The translations under genes were made by a program, and so were the position numbers. A stretch of 64,000 nucleotides of DNA from contig CAVVIH010000004.1 of assembly GCA_963748295.1 (NCBI GenBank), forward strand, positions 491,239-555,238, read 5' to 3'. Source of the DNA: CAVVIH01 sp963748295 (GTDB taxonomy: Bacteria; Acidobacteriota; Vicinamibacteria; Vicinamibacterales; 2-12-FULL-66-21). A model generated the notes under the pieces. It did not search any database. It saw only the letters and a program-made list of their open reading frames with translations, and had not been told where the DNA came from. Shown in pieces: positions 17,798-26,530 of this stretch; position 1 is the first letter of the stretch; each line of letters begins with the position of its first letter.

Positions 17798-18853
17798 CTA
17801 AGACTTGGAGGTGACCATCCGGCTGACCGCCTGCGACAGCGTTTCCACCGCCTTGATCGCGCGCGAGTAGTGCATCCGCGTCGGGCCGATGACGCCGACC
17901 ATTCCGGTTGCGCGGCCGTCCGAGTAGGTGGACGCCACCACACTGAAGCGCTGCAGGTCGGGCGCATGATGCTCGGAGCCGATGACGACGGTCAGGCCGT
18001 CGGCACGCAGATACTCGTCCAGCAGCTGCACCAGCCGCGCTTTCTCTTCGATCATGCGGAGCAGCGTCCGCAGCGTCTCGAGCGTCACATCCGGGTCGTC
18101 GTCGGCCAGCTCGTCGAGGACGAGCGAAGTGCCCTGGATGAAGACGCTCGGACCCGATTCCATGTCCTCGAACGTCGTGTTCGCCAGCCGCAGCGCCCGC
18201 GCGATCAGCGTGTCGTAGAGCGTGCGCTCCTCGCGCAGCCGCTCGAGGATCGCCTGCCGTACCTCGTGGAGCGTGCGGCCCTTGAACTCCCGGTTGAGAA
18301 AGTTCGCCGCCTGCTGCAGCTCGGTGAAGTCGTAGTCCTCGCCGGTCGAGACGACCTTGTTGGTGATGTGCCCGCCCCCGGCAATCACGACCACGAGCAC
18401 CTTGCCGCCGTCGAGCGGAACGAAATCGAGATGCTCGAGGGTGGCGGTCTCGGCCGCCGGCGCGATGACGAACCCGACCTGGTGCGAGGCCCGCGAGACT
18501 TCCTGCGTGACGTGCGTCAGCAGGTCGTCGATGGTATGCGCCCGCCGCAGCCGCGCCTCGACCTGCGGCGCCGGGCGCGTGGCGCGCCGATCCGACGACG
18601 CGACAATCAACTCGTCGACGTAGCTCCGGTAGCCGAGGTCGGTCGGAATCCGGCCGGCGGAGGTGTGCGGCTGCCGGACGTATCCCTGCTCCTCGAGCCG
18701 GGCCATGATGTTCCGCAACGTCGCCGACGAAACCCCGAAGCCCCGTCCGGCCAGCCAGAGCGAGGAGACCGGATCTCCCTGCTCGATATAGGCCTGAACG
18801 ACGACTCCCAGGATCCGTCTATCCCGTTCCGGAAGCTCAGGATGGCGTCGCAT
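17798..18853 (-). CDS. hrcA: Heat-inducible transcription repressor HrcA
   Basis: The 351-residue protein has the N-terminal winged helix (ERDRRILGVVVQAYIEQGDP, VSSATLRNIMARLEEQGYV, QPHTSAGRIPTDLGYRSYVD) and the GAF-like core with GGKVLVVVIAGGGHITNKVV, plus the C-terminal TYSDGRATGMVGVIGPTRMH. HrcA binds CIRCE and represses heat-shock genes until GroEL becomes limiting. It begins at ATG 18853, and a CIRCE element lies 6 nt upstream, so it represses its own operon. Confidence 0.96.
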   Translation of the reverse strand: MRRHPELPERDRRILGVVVQAYIEQGDPVSSLWLAGRGFGVSSATLRNIMARLEEQGYVRQPHTSAGRIPTDLGYRSYVDELIVASSDRRATRPAPQVEARLRRAHTIDDLLTHVTQEVSRASHQVGFVIAPAAETATLEHLDFVPLDGGKVLVVVIAGGGHITNKVVSTGEDYDFTELQQAANFLNREFKGRTLHEVRQAILERLREERTLYDTLIARALRLANTTFEDMESGPSVFIQGTSLVLDELADDDPDVTLETLRTLLRMIEEKARLVQLLDEYLRADGLTVVIGSEHHAPDLQRFSVVASTYSDGRATGMVGVIGPTRMHYSRAIKAVETLSQAVSRMVTSKS

Positions 18854-18859
18854 GGTCGC

Positions 18860-18886
18860 TTAGCACTCGCTCATTGTGACTGCTAA
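18860..18886. promoter_or_regulatory. CIRCE operator of the hrcA-grpE-dnaJ operon
   Basis: TTAGCACTC-N9-GACTGCTAA matches the CIRCE consensus TTAGCACTC-N9-GAGTGCTAA with one mismatch in the right arm and the exact 9-nt spacing. It ends 6 nt before the hrcA ATG, overlapping where the ribosome-binding site would be, so HrcA bound here could block both transcription and, as an RNA hairpin, affect translation. Confidence 0.95.
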
Positions 18887-18920
18887 CATTATAGCTGGTG
18901 TTTGGCGGAAAAGGCAGCTT

Positions 18921-20263
18921 TTAGGCAAGGCCGGCTCGATTGGCGAGTTCGGCGGCTGCCGTCCGGCCCTCTGCTGCGACTGCGACCTCATCCATCCCGG
19001 TCAGCTCGAAGTCGCGGACCAGCAGGCGTCCATCGACCATCGTCATTCGGATATCGGTGCCACGGGCGGCGTAAACCAGCGTGGTCCAGGCATCGACGTC
19101 CGGTGACAGGTGGGCGCGGTCGCGCTCGACCAGGATGAGATCGGCGCGCTTGCCGGTTTCGATCGACCCGATCTCGCGTTCCAGCCCGAGCGTGCGAGCG
19201 CCTTCGCGGGTGGCCATCCACAGCACATCGCGGGCGGTGAGCGTGCCGGGGACCTCCTTCACCGCCTGAAGTGTCGCCGCCAGCCGCATCTCGTCGAACA
19301 TGTCGAGGCGGTTGTTGCACGCCGCGCCGTCGGCGCCGAGCGAGACGCAGATGCCCCGGCGGCGCATCTCGGCGACCGGCGCGACGCCGGAACCCAGCTT
19401 GAGGTTCGAGCCCGGGCAGTGCATCACCTTGACGTCGTGCTCGGCGAGCAGCGCCTGCTCGCGCTCGGTGACCCACACGCAGTGCGCGGTGCAGAGCAGG
19501 GGCGTTGCGAGCCTCACCACCGCGAGGTACTCGAGGTTCGACAGCCCGCCCGACAGACGCCGCACGACTTTGATTTCGTCGCGCGACTCCGATGCGTGCG
19601 TGTGAACCAGCGCCTGCTGGCCGGCCGAAAATCCGCGACCGCCTCGAGCAGTTCGCGCGAGCAGGAGACCGCAAATCTCGGCGCGAATGCGGCCCGCAAC
19701 CGCCCGTCCGATGCGCCGTCCCACCGCTTGCGCAGCGCGAGGCTTTCCTCGATCGATCGGCCGGTCTCCTCGCGGAGCCTCGCCGGCGCGTCGGCGGCCG
19801 AGTCCATCATGCACTTGCCGACCGTCGCCCGCAGACCTGTCTCGTCAAGTGTCTCGAACACCACGTCGGTATCGTGAACGGTCTCCATCGTCAGGACCGT
19901 CGTGGTGCCCGACCGCAGCAACTCGCACGCGGCGAGCCGGGTCGCGGCGCGGAGCGTCGAAGGCGAATGTGCCGCCTCGAGCGGCCACACCCGCTTTTCC
20001 AGCCACTCGAGCAGCGGCAGGTCGTCGGCGAAGCCGCGGAACAGCGTTTGACACAGATGCACGTGGGTCTGAACGAAGCCGGGGAGCAGATAGGCGCCGC
20101 GCGCGTTGATCACCGTGTCCCAGCGCCGATCGGGCTCTGCTCCGACGGACAGGATGCGCCCGTCGACGACGCCAACCGCGCCCTCGATGACTTCGAGGCG
20201 GTCGTTCATCGTCAGGATGGTGGCGTTGCGGATCAGCGTCGCTGATTGGGGAGCGTCGGACAC
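18921..20263 (-). CDS. Amidohydrolase, MTA/SAH/5'-deoxyadenosine deaminase-like, one frameshift
   Basis: The metal-dependent hydrolase fold is complete over two frames: ATLIRNATILTMNDRLEVIE, the metal site GFVQTHVHLCQTLFRGFADD, LRSGTTTVLTMETVHDTDVV, then a frame change near 19630, then LVHTHASESRDEIK, CTAHCVWVTEREQALLAEHD, MHCPGSNLKLGSG, SLGADGAACNNRLDMFDEMR and GSIETGKRADLILVE. Family relatives deaminate adenosine-type nucleosides (MtaD/SsnA/AtzB clade). The exact substrate cannot be told from sequence. I choose GTG 20263 as start; a longer frame to 20299 would run into the repeat array. The break looks like an indel in the TTTT run at 19628-19633. Confidence 0.82.
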
Positions 20264-20297
20264 GTGACGCAGCTTATCGCGGATTAACTGGGATTCC

Positions 20298-20830
20298 ACG
20301 AAACGCGGATTTCCGCGGATCTCAAGAGGTTCACGAAACGCGGATTTACGCGGATCTTCGGAAGGTTGTTTCGACGGAACGCGGATTTACGCGGATCCTC
20401 AAGTTCTTCACGAAACGCGGATTTACGCGGATTCACGCGGATCTCAACAACTTCACGGAACGCGGATTTGCGCGGATCTTCGGAAGTTGTTTCAACGGAA
20501 CGCGGATTTACGCGGATCTCAAGGTTCTTCACGAAACGCGGATTTACGCGGATTCACGCGGATCTCAATAACTTCACGGAAGGCGGATTTGCGCCGGATC
20601 TTCGGAAGTTGTTTCAACGGAACGCGGATTTACGCGGATCTCAAGGTTCTTCACGAAACGCGGATTTACGCGGATTCACGCGGATCTCAACACCTCACGG
20701 AACGCAGATTTACGCGGATCTTCGGGAGTGTTTCGACGGAACGCGGATTTACGCGGATTCTCAGAAGGCCTTCAGGGAGCGCGAGATCTCAAAGATCTCC
20801 AACCAACGCGAATTCACGCGGATCCCAACG
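20298..20830. repeat. Left repeat array: about 12 units of ACGGAACGCGGATTTACGCG
   Basis: Units of a 23-nt core, ACGRAACGCGGATTTACGCG followed by GAT, are separated by 13-25 nt linkers. Some units have an extra TCACGCGGAT. The linkers themselves recur in the order CTTCGGAAGTTGTTTC, CTCAAGGTTCTTC, TCACGCGGATCTCAACAAC, giving a higher-order period of about 121 bp repeated roughly three times. The array lies between the amidohydrolase start and the GxxExxY gene. The last units (after 20770) are degenerate. Translations of it (RNADLRG, ERGFTRI) are repeat artefacts, not proteins. Confidence 0.95.
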
Positions 20831-20918
20831 CGCAGAGACAGCGCATTCGCCTCGCTCCGAGGTTCGCAGAAACTGATACTTCCTGACCTCAAAATCTGGA
20901 AACCTCCTTATTTCTGAC

Positions 20919-21431
20919 ATGGCCTGGATCTTGAGTGTTCGAGGTCAGATGGTCACCGACGTACCTGTGCCGGCCCTCCCTGACGCGGACACTACGCGAG
21001 TCGTGATCCGTGCGTTCTATTCGACGTACAACGAGCTCGGGCCGGGGTTTCCCGAATTCGTCACCCGGACGGCGCTGGCTATCGCTATCCGCGACGAAGG
21101 GCTGGCTGCGCTCGAAGAGGCGTTTCTCCCCGTGTGGTTCCGAGGCCATCGAATCGTGACGTTCAAAGCCGACCTTGTGGTGGCGGAGAGAGTGATTGTC
21201 GAAGTAAAAGTCGGCAAGGAGGTGCAGCCGTTCCACAAGGCGCAGTTGAAGAACTATCTGAAGGCCACGGACCTGGAAGTAGGCCTGCTCCTGCATTTCG
21301 GGCCGGAACCGCGCTTTTATCGCATGATCTACGAAAACGTTCGGAAGCGGAGATACTTCGAGCCGCCGATATCAAGCGGGCTCGAAGAACCACGGCGGGA
21401 TGAACGAGCCGAACCCGTTCGTGATGCCTGA
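20919..21431 (+). CDS. GxxExxY family protein (PD-(D/E)XK-like), flanked by inverted arrays
   Basis: The 170-residue protein has the hallmark segment YNELGPGFPEFVTRTALAIA, the place of the GxxExxY motif; here it reads GFPEFVT, keeping Gly and Glu but with Thr for Tyr. Downstream are FRGHRIVTFKADLVVAERVI and VEVKVGKEVQPFHKAQ, LKNYLKATDLEVGLLLHFG. The Glu, the Asp in KADLVV and the E-V-K pair match a PD-(D/E)XK nuclease core. No function is established for the family that I know of. A start at ATG 20949 (MVTDVPVPALPD) is as good as ATG 20919. The gene sits between two oppositely oriented repeat arrays, the right one beginning 5 nt after its stop. Confidence 0.85.
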   Translation: MAWILSVRGQMVTDVPVPALPDADTTRVVIRAFYSTYNELGPGFPEFVTRTALAIAIRDEGLAALEEAFLPVWFRGHRIVTFKADLVVAERVIVEVKVGKEVQPFHKAQLKNYLKATDLEVGLLLHFGPEPRFYRMIYENVRKRRYFEPPISSGLEEPRRDERAEPVRDA

Positions 21432-21435
21432 AACA

Positions 21436-22136
21436 TCCGCGGTGATCTGCGTTCCGTGAGTGCGTTGAGCGATCCGCGGTAATCCGCGTTCCGTGAGTGC
21501 GTTGAGCGATCCGCGGCGATCCGCGTTCCGTGAGTGCGTTGAGCGATCCGCGGTAATCCGCGTTCCGTGAGTGCGTGGAGCGATCCGCGGTGATCCGTGT
21601 TCCGTGAGTGCGTTGAGCGATCCGCGGTGGTCCGCGTTCCGTGAGTGCGTTGAGCGATCCGCGGTGGTCCGCGTTCCGTGAGTGCGTTGAGCGATCCGCG
21701 GTGATCCGCGTTCGGTGAGTGCGTTGAGCGATCCGCGGTAATCCGCGTTTCGTGGGTGCGTTGAGCGATCCGCGGCGATCCGCGTTCGGTGAGTGCGTTG
21801 AGAGATCCGCGGTGATCCGCGTTCCGTGAGTGCGTTGAAGGATCCGCGAGATCCTGTTCCGTGAGTGCGTTGAGCGATCCGCGGTGATCCGCGTTCCGTG
21901 AGTGCGTTGAGAGATCCGCAGTGATCCCGCGTTCCGTGATGCCTTGAGAGATCCGCGGTAATCCGCGTTCCGTGATTGACTTGCGAGATCCGCGGTGATC
22001 CGCGTTTCGTGATGCCTTGAGAGATCCGCGGTGATCCGCGTTCCGTGAAGAACTTGAGATCCGCGTGAATCCGCGTTCCGTGATGCGTTGAGGGATCCGC
22101 GGCGATCCGCGTTCCGTGATGTTTGAAAAGATCCGC
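21436..22136. repeat. Right repeat array: about 19 units of 37 nt, GATCCGCGGTAATCCGCG type
   Basis: The unit is GATCCGCGGTAATCCGCG then TTCCGTGAGTGCGTTGAGC, period 37 nt, about 19 copies. The first 13 are nearly identical; later units drift in the linker (ATGCCTTGAGA, TTGACTTGCGA). It is the reverse complement family of the left array, so the two arrays are inverted about the GxxExxY gene. The last unit abuts the stop codon of the convergent xdhC-type gene at 22140. Confidence 0.95.
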
Positions 22137-22139
22137 GCC

Positions 22140-22967
22140 TCAGCGTCCGTCGGCCGCGATCGGCGACTTGATCCGCGGGCCCGGCATGGACAGCGCGTCT
22201 GAATCCACGCCGCGTCTGACGGCGATCAGCTGCGCGAGGATGCTGATCGCGATCTCGGCAGGCGTCACGGCGCCGATGTTGAGCCCGATTGGCGCGTGGA
22301 CGCGGCGCAGGCATTCGGCGGGCAGGCCTTCGGCCAGCAGCGCGTCGTAGATCCGCGTCACCTTTGCGCGGCTGCCAATCAGGCCGAGATATCGAAGATC
22401 GCGTGCGGCGAGCGCGCGCAGCGAGTCGAGATCGTTCTGATGCCCGCGCGTGACGATGACGACGTAGGCCGATGGCGGGAGGCTGGCGGCGTGCAGCCAT
22501 TCGGCGATCGGCGCGACGATGACCTCGTCGGCCTGCGGAAAGCGCTCGCGGCTCGCGAACTTCTCACGGTCGTCGATGATGTGCAGGCGGAAGTCCGCTT
22601 CCGCCGCCGCCCGCGCGAGGCTCAATCCGACGTGGCCGCCGCCGATGATATAGAGGTCCGGCGCCGGCATGAGCGGATCGACGTGCACGTCCATCTGGCC
22701 GCCGCAGATCAGCCCGTTCTCCTGGGCGAAGTCGTCGTTCAGCTCGTAGTGGAGGAGGACGGGCCTGCCGGTCTGGATTGCTTCCCGCGCCTTCCAGAAG
22801 GCGTCGTTCTCGTAGCATCCGCCGCCGATGGTGCCGACCGTCCGGCCGTCACCGAACACGAGCATCTTTGCGCCGACCCGCTGCGGCGTCGAGCCGTTCG
22901 CGCGCACGACGGTCACGAGCGCGGCGGCTTCGCCGCGCTTGAGCGCCTCCGCGGCAGCGGTCAGCAC
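22140..22967 (-). CDS. XdhC family protein (molybdenum cofactor insertion/maturation)
   Basis: The 275-residue protein has the two XdhC parts: an N-terminal XdhC_CoxI region (LVTVVRANGSTPQRVGAKML, GTIGGGCYENDAFWKARE, GLICGGQMDVHVDPL) and a C-terminal Rossmann domain (LYIIGGGHVGLSLARAAAEA, YVVIVTRGHQNDLDSLRALA, YLGLIGSRAKVTRIYDALL, HAPIGLNIGAVTPAEIAISI). XdhC binds Moco, promotes its sulfuration and delivers it to xanthine dehydrogenase-type enzymes. No such enzyme is in the window. GTG 22967 is the best available start, with no strong Shine-Dalgarno. Confidence 0.9.
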   Translation of the reverse strand: MLTAAAEALKRGEAAALVTVVRANGSTPQRVGAKMLVFGDGRTVGTIGGGCYENDAFWKAREAIQTGRPVLLHYELNDDFAQENGLICGGQMDVHVDPLMPAPDLYIIGGGHVGLSLARAAAEADFRLHIIDDREKFASRERFPQADEVIVAPIAEWLHAASLPPSAYVVIVTRGHQNDLDSLRALAARDLRYLGLIGSRAKVTRIYDALLAEGLPAECLRRVHAPIGLNIGAVTPAEIAISILAQLIAVRRGVDSDALSMPGPRIKSPIAADGR

Positions 22968-22975
22968 TTCTTCGT

Positions 22976-23995
22976 TCAGACCAGCACCTCGATCCGGCTC
23001 TTGTCCTTCAGCGACTTGATGAACCCGTCGACGCGCTCCTTCTTCTTCTGCTCGGTCAGGAACTGCTTCAGCTGATCGCCCACTGTCTCGAGCGGCACGG
23101 CCGACGCGGGCTTCCGCTCGGTCAGCTTGATGATGTGATAGCCGAACTGCGTCGTGACGACGTCGCTGATCTCGCCCGGCTTCAAGGCGAACGCCGCCTG
23201 CTCGAACTCCGGGACCATCCGGCCCTTGCCGAAGTAGCCGAGGTCGCCGCCCTGCGCCGCGCTGCCGTCCTTCGAGTGCGCCTTCGCAAGCGCGGCGAAG
23301 TCTGCGCCGGCGCGCGCCTTCTTCAGGATGGCGTCGATTTCGGCCCGCGTCTTCTTCTTGGTCGCCGCGTCCGCCTTTTCGTCGACCAGCAGCAGGATGT
23401 GGCTGGCGCGCACCGACTCGTCCTGCTTGAACTTGTCCGGATTCTTGTCGTAGAAGTCCTTCATTTCCGCGTCGGTCACTGGCGGCAGGGCGGCGGTTTC
23501 GCCGTCGATCATCTTGCCGATGGCGATCTCCACGCGGGAGTCGGCGCGCAGCCGGTCCTCGGACATGTTGCGCGCCGCGAGCGCCTTCTTGAACTCGTCG
23601 TCGTTCGGGAACTGGGCGCGCATGCCGCGCAGCCGATCCTCGACCTCCGCATCGGTTGCGCTGATCTTGCGCTTCGCCGCTTCGTGCTCCAGCACCTTGT
23701 AGGTGATCAGCCGATCGAGCATCCCGCGGTAGACCTGGTCGCGCTGTTCGGCCGGCACCGGGCCGCGTCCGAGCTCGATGTTCTTGATCAGCAGATCGAA
23801 ATCGCTCTTCTTCAGATCCTCGCCGTCGACGCGGGCGATCACGTCCGGCAGCTGCGCCGGGAACGGCTTGGGAGGCTCGGCTTTCGCCGGCTCCGCCGAG
23901 CTCGCCGCGGGAGGATGGGATTCCTTGTTCTTATTGCAAGCGGCCGCGCCCGAAAGGAGCGTCAGCGCGATCAGACAGGTCGTGACATTTCGCAC
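22976..23995 (-). CDS. Periplasmic peptidyl-prolyl isomerase/foldase (PpiC-SurA type) lipoprotein
   Basis: The 339-residue protein starts at GTG 23995 with a signal peptide ending LTLLSGAAACNK, a probable lipobox with Cys. The N-terminal SurA-like chaperone part follows (IARVDGEDLKKSDFDLLIKN, QVYRGMLDRLITYKVLEHEA). The parvulin domain is clear: RASHILLLVDEKA, KKARAGADFAALAKAHSKDG, AAQGGDLGYFGKGRMVPEFE, AAFALKPGEISDVVTTQFGY, HIIKLTE. Such proteins assist outer-membrane protein folding. It is followed 8 nt later by the xdhC-type gene. Confidence 0.92.
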   Translation of the reverse strand: MRNVTTCLIALTLLSGAAACNKNKESHPPAASSAEPAKAEPPKPFPAQLPDVIARVDGEDLKKSDFDLLIKNIELGRGPVPAEQRDQVYRGMLDRLITYKVLEHEAAKRKISATDAEVEDRLRGMRAQFPNDDEFKKALAARNMSEDRLRADSRVEIAIGKMIDGETAALPPVTDAEMKDFYDKNPDKFKQDESVRASHILLLVDEKADAATKKKTRAEIDAILKKARAGADFAALAKAHSKDGSAAQGGDLGYFGKGRMVPEFEQAAFALKPGEISDVVTTQFGYHIIKLTERKPASAVPLETVGDQLKQFLTEQKKKERVDGFIKSLKDKSRIEVLV

Positions 23996-24060
23996 AAAGA
24001 GAGCCTTTGAAAATGACGAAGTACGAAGTTCGACAGTGATTCGAACTTCTCCGTGCAATG

Positions 24061-26387
24061 TTACCAGACGCGGTGGAGCTGACAGGTCTCGGTCGGTTCG
24101 GTGCCGGCGATGAACGCCTCGTTGAAGACGCGAGGGCAGAGCGGTCCGGACAGGTATCCCGTGTCCCGGTCGATGTCGACGAACGTGACGCCTTCGGGGA
24201 CGGCGAACGAGACACTCGGCCGTCCGGCGAGCGCCCGCGACATGAACGCGGTCCAGATCGGCAGCGCCGCCTGGGTGCCGCTGAGCCCGACCGGGCGGTT
24301 GTCGTCCATGCCGACCCAGACCACGGTCAGCAGCTCGGGCGTGAAGCCGATGAACCACGCGTCGCGCAGGTCGTTGGTCGTGCCCGACTTGCCGGCGGCG
24401 TCGAGCGAGAACCCGGCGGCGCGCGCTCCAGCTCCGGTGCCTTCGTTGAGCACGCTGCGCATCATGTTGGTGACGAGGAAGGTCGTGTCCTTTCTCGAGA
24501 TCGTCTTGGGCGCCTGCGCGAGCACCGGGATGTCGCGCCCGGCGCTGATGAGGCGCGAGATCGACCGCAGCGGACGAATCACGCCGCCGTTGGGAAAGAG
24601 CGTATAGGCCTCGGCGATCTCGATCGGCGTCGCCTCGAACACGCCGAGCGCGATCGACGGATACGGCCGTGGCCGGCGTGCCGGCTCCGACCCGCCGCCA
24701 CAACGCCGCAACGTGGTCGTATCCGGTGGACTCGGCCACCTTGATCGTGGCGACATTGCGTGAAAGCGCGAGCGCGCGCCGCAGCGTGATCGGCCCGTCG
24801 TACTCGTCCTGGTAGTTCCCCGGCGTCCAGCTCTTCTCCTCGAAATTGAACGTCGTCGGCTCGTCGTAGACGACGCTGGCGGGCGTGAGGTCGGTGCGGC
24901 CGTCCTGATACGCCTGCTCGAACGCGGCGAGATAGACGAACGGCTTGAACACCGAGCCGGGCTGCCGGCGCGCATCGGTCGCGCGGTTGTACTGCGACTG
25001 GTTGTAGGACCTGCCGCCGACCAGCGCCAGGATCTCGCCGGTTCGCGGATCGATCGCGAGCAGCGCGACCTGCGGCTGCCGCTTGCGCCGCTTGAGCATC
25101 TCGTCGAGGCGGATGATGCCGTCGCGAACGGCGTCCTGCGCGATACGCTGGAGATGGAGATCGAGCGTCGTGTAGACGTCGACCGCCGAGGCGACGCTGC
25201 GGTATTTTTCCTGGAGCTGACGGCTGACGTGATCGACGAAGTAGGGCGCTTCGGATTCGAGCGCGCGCGCGACAATCTGCATCGGCTCCTTCGCCGCCCG
25301 GTCGGCGGCGTCGGCGCTGATGAATCCGGTGGCGGCCATCGACTGCAGCACGACGTTCCGGCGCTCGCGCGCCCGGTCGGGATGGTTGAACGGCGACAGC
25401 CGCGACGGCGACTGGATCACCCCGGCGATCGTCGCCGCCTCGCTGAGCGAGACGTTGGCGATGTCCTTCGCGAAGAACAGGCGCGACGCTTCGCCAACGC
25501 CGTGAATCGCAAACGAGCCGCGCTGGCCGAGCGACACGTCGTTCAGATACAGCTCGAGGATCTGATCTTTGGTGAGCCGCCGCTCGAGCACGACCGACAT
25601 GAACCACTCGACCATCTTGCGGCGGAGCGTCTTCTCGGGCGTCAGGAACGTGTTCTTGACGATCTGCTGCGTCAGCGTGCTGCCGCCCGACAGATAGGGC
25701 TTGTCGCTGAAGATGTTGTTGAAAACCGCGCCGGACCGTGCCAATCGGATCAATGCCGGCGTGATCGTAGAAGCGCCGATCCTCGATCGCCAGTACCGCC
25801 TGCACCATGCGCTGCGGGATCACCTGCAGCGGAACGTCGCGGCGCTTCTCGCGCCCCGATGTGACGAGCGCCGTGATGAGCGGAGCGCCCAGCGTCACCT
25901 GCTCGATCGGCGTTATCTGCTTGTCGACGATTTCGATGCGTCCGACCGTCGTCCCCGGACGCGTTTTCGTTCGACCCGTGAACACGACCCGGATCGTTCG
26001 TCCCTGCCGATCGCCGTCGCGGGGGATGAGCACCAGCGTGTCGCGACCGATCGTGAACTCGCCGAACTGTTCCGCCCGCTCCCGGTGCGCGTAGCCGACC
26101 TCGTTCAGGCGCTCGATCAGTTGGACCTGGCTGACGGATTGCCCCCGCCGAAGCTCGAGCGGACGGGCAAACACCCGCGGATCCATCCGCTGCATCTCGC
26201 CGTGCATCCGCGCGTCGATCATGCGCGAGAAGATCACCCAGTAGTAGCCGCCGACGCCTGCAAAAAGGAGCAGCGGGCCGGCCAGCCCGACGAGGACGTA
26301 GAACCGCCAGCTGCGCTTCGAAAAACGGGCCAGAATCCGCTTCCGTGCGGCGGGCTTCGACGGCTTGGGGGTGGACGTGGTGGTCAC
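24061..26387 (-). CDS. Class A penicillin-binding protein (PBP1 family), two frameshifts
   Basis: Three frame segments make one bifunctional PBP of about 775 residues. From GTG 26387: a cytoplasmic tail, a membrane helix (FYVLVGLAGPLLLFAGVGGY), a UB2H-like region, and the transglycosylase start AVLAIEDRRFYDHAGIDPIG. The frame changes near 25731, then GGSTLTQQIVKNTFLTPEKT, RRKMVEWFMSVVLERRLTKD, and the transpeptidase with QPGSVFKPFVYLAAFEQAYQ (SxxK). It changes again near 24668, then ALGVFEATPIEIAEAYTLFP and the KSGT box (AAGKSGTTNDLRDAWFIGFT). It polymerises and crosslinks peptidoglycan. All motifs are kept, so the breaks look like indels. Confidence 0.92.
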
Positions 26388-26530
26388 AGGTAGATTAGAC
26401 GGAGCGCCAGCTACCGGAGAAAGTATCGGCCGGATCGAGCCACCGGGTTACTGCGTCTAAACTGGGGAGCCAGAGAGAATTGTATACCGCCCGCCCTTCC
26501 TTTCTCTATCCTTTCAGCAGTGAGGTGTTT

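Noticed and set aside
20366..20917. 183-codon open frame over the left repeat array (RNADLRG/ERGFTRI repeats)
   Set aside because: The frame is open only because the repeat lacks stops; the same peptide words appear in all arrays in several frames. There is no start region and no family resemblance.
20298..22136. CRISPR array
   Set aside because: The sequences between cores are themselves repeated and not unique spacers, unit lengths vary, and no cas gene is present.
21163..22500. 445-codon open frame on the minus strand over the right array and part of xdhC
   Set aside because: It is antisense to the GxxExxY gene and to the true xdhC frame, and most of it is repeat translation (SRNADYRGSL).
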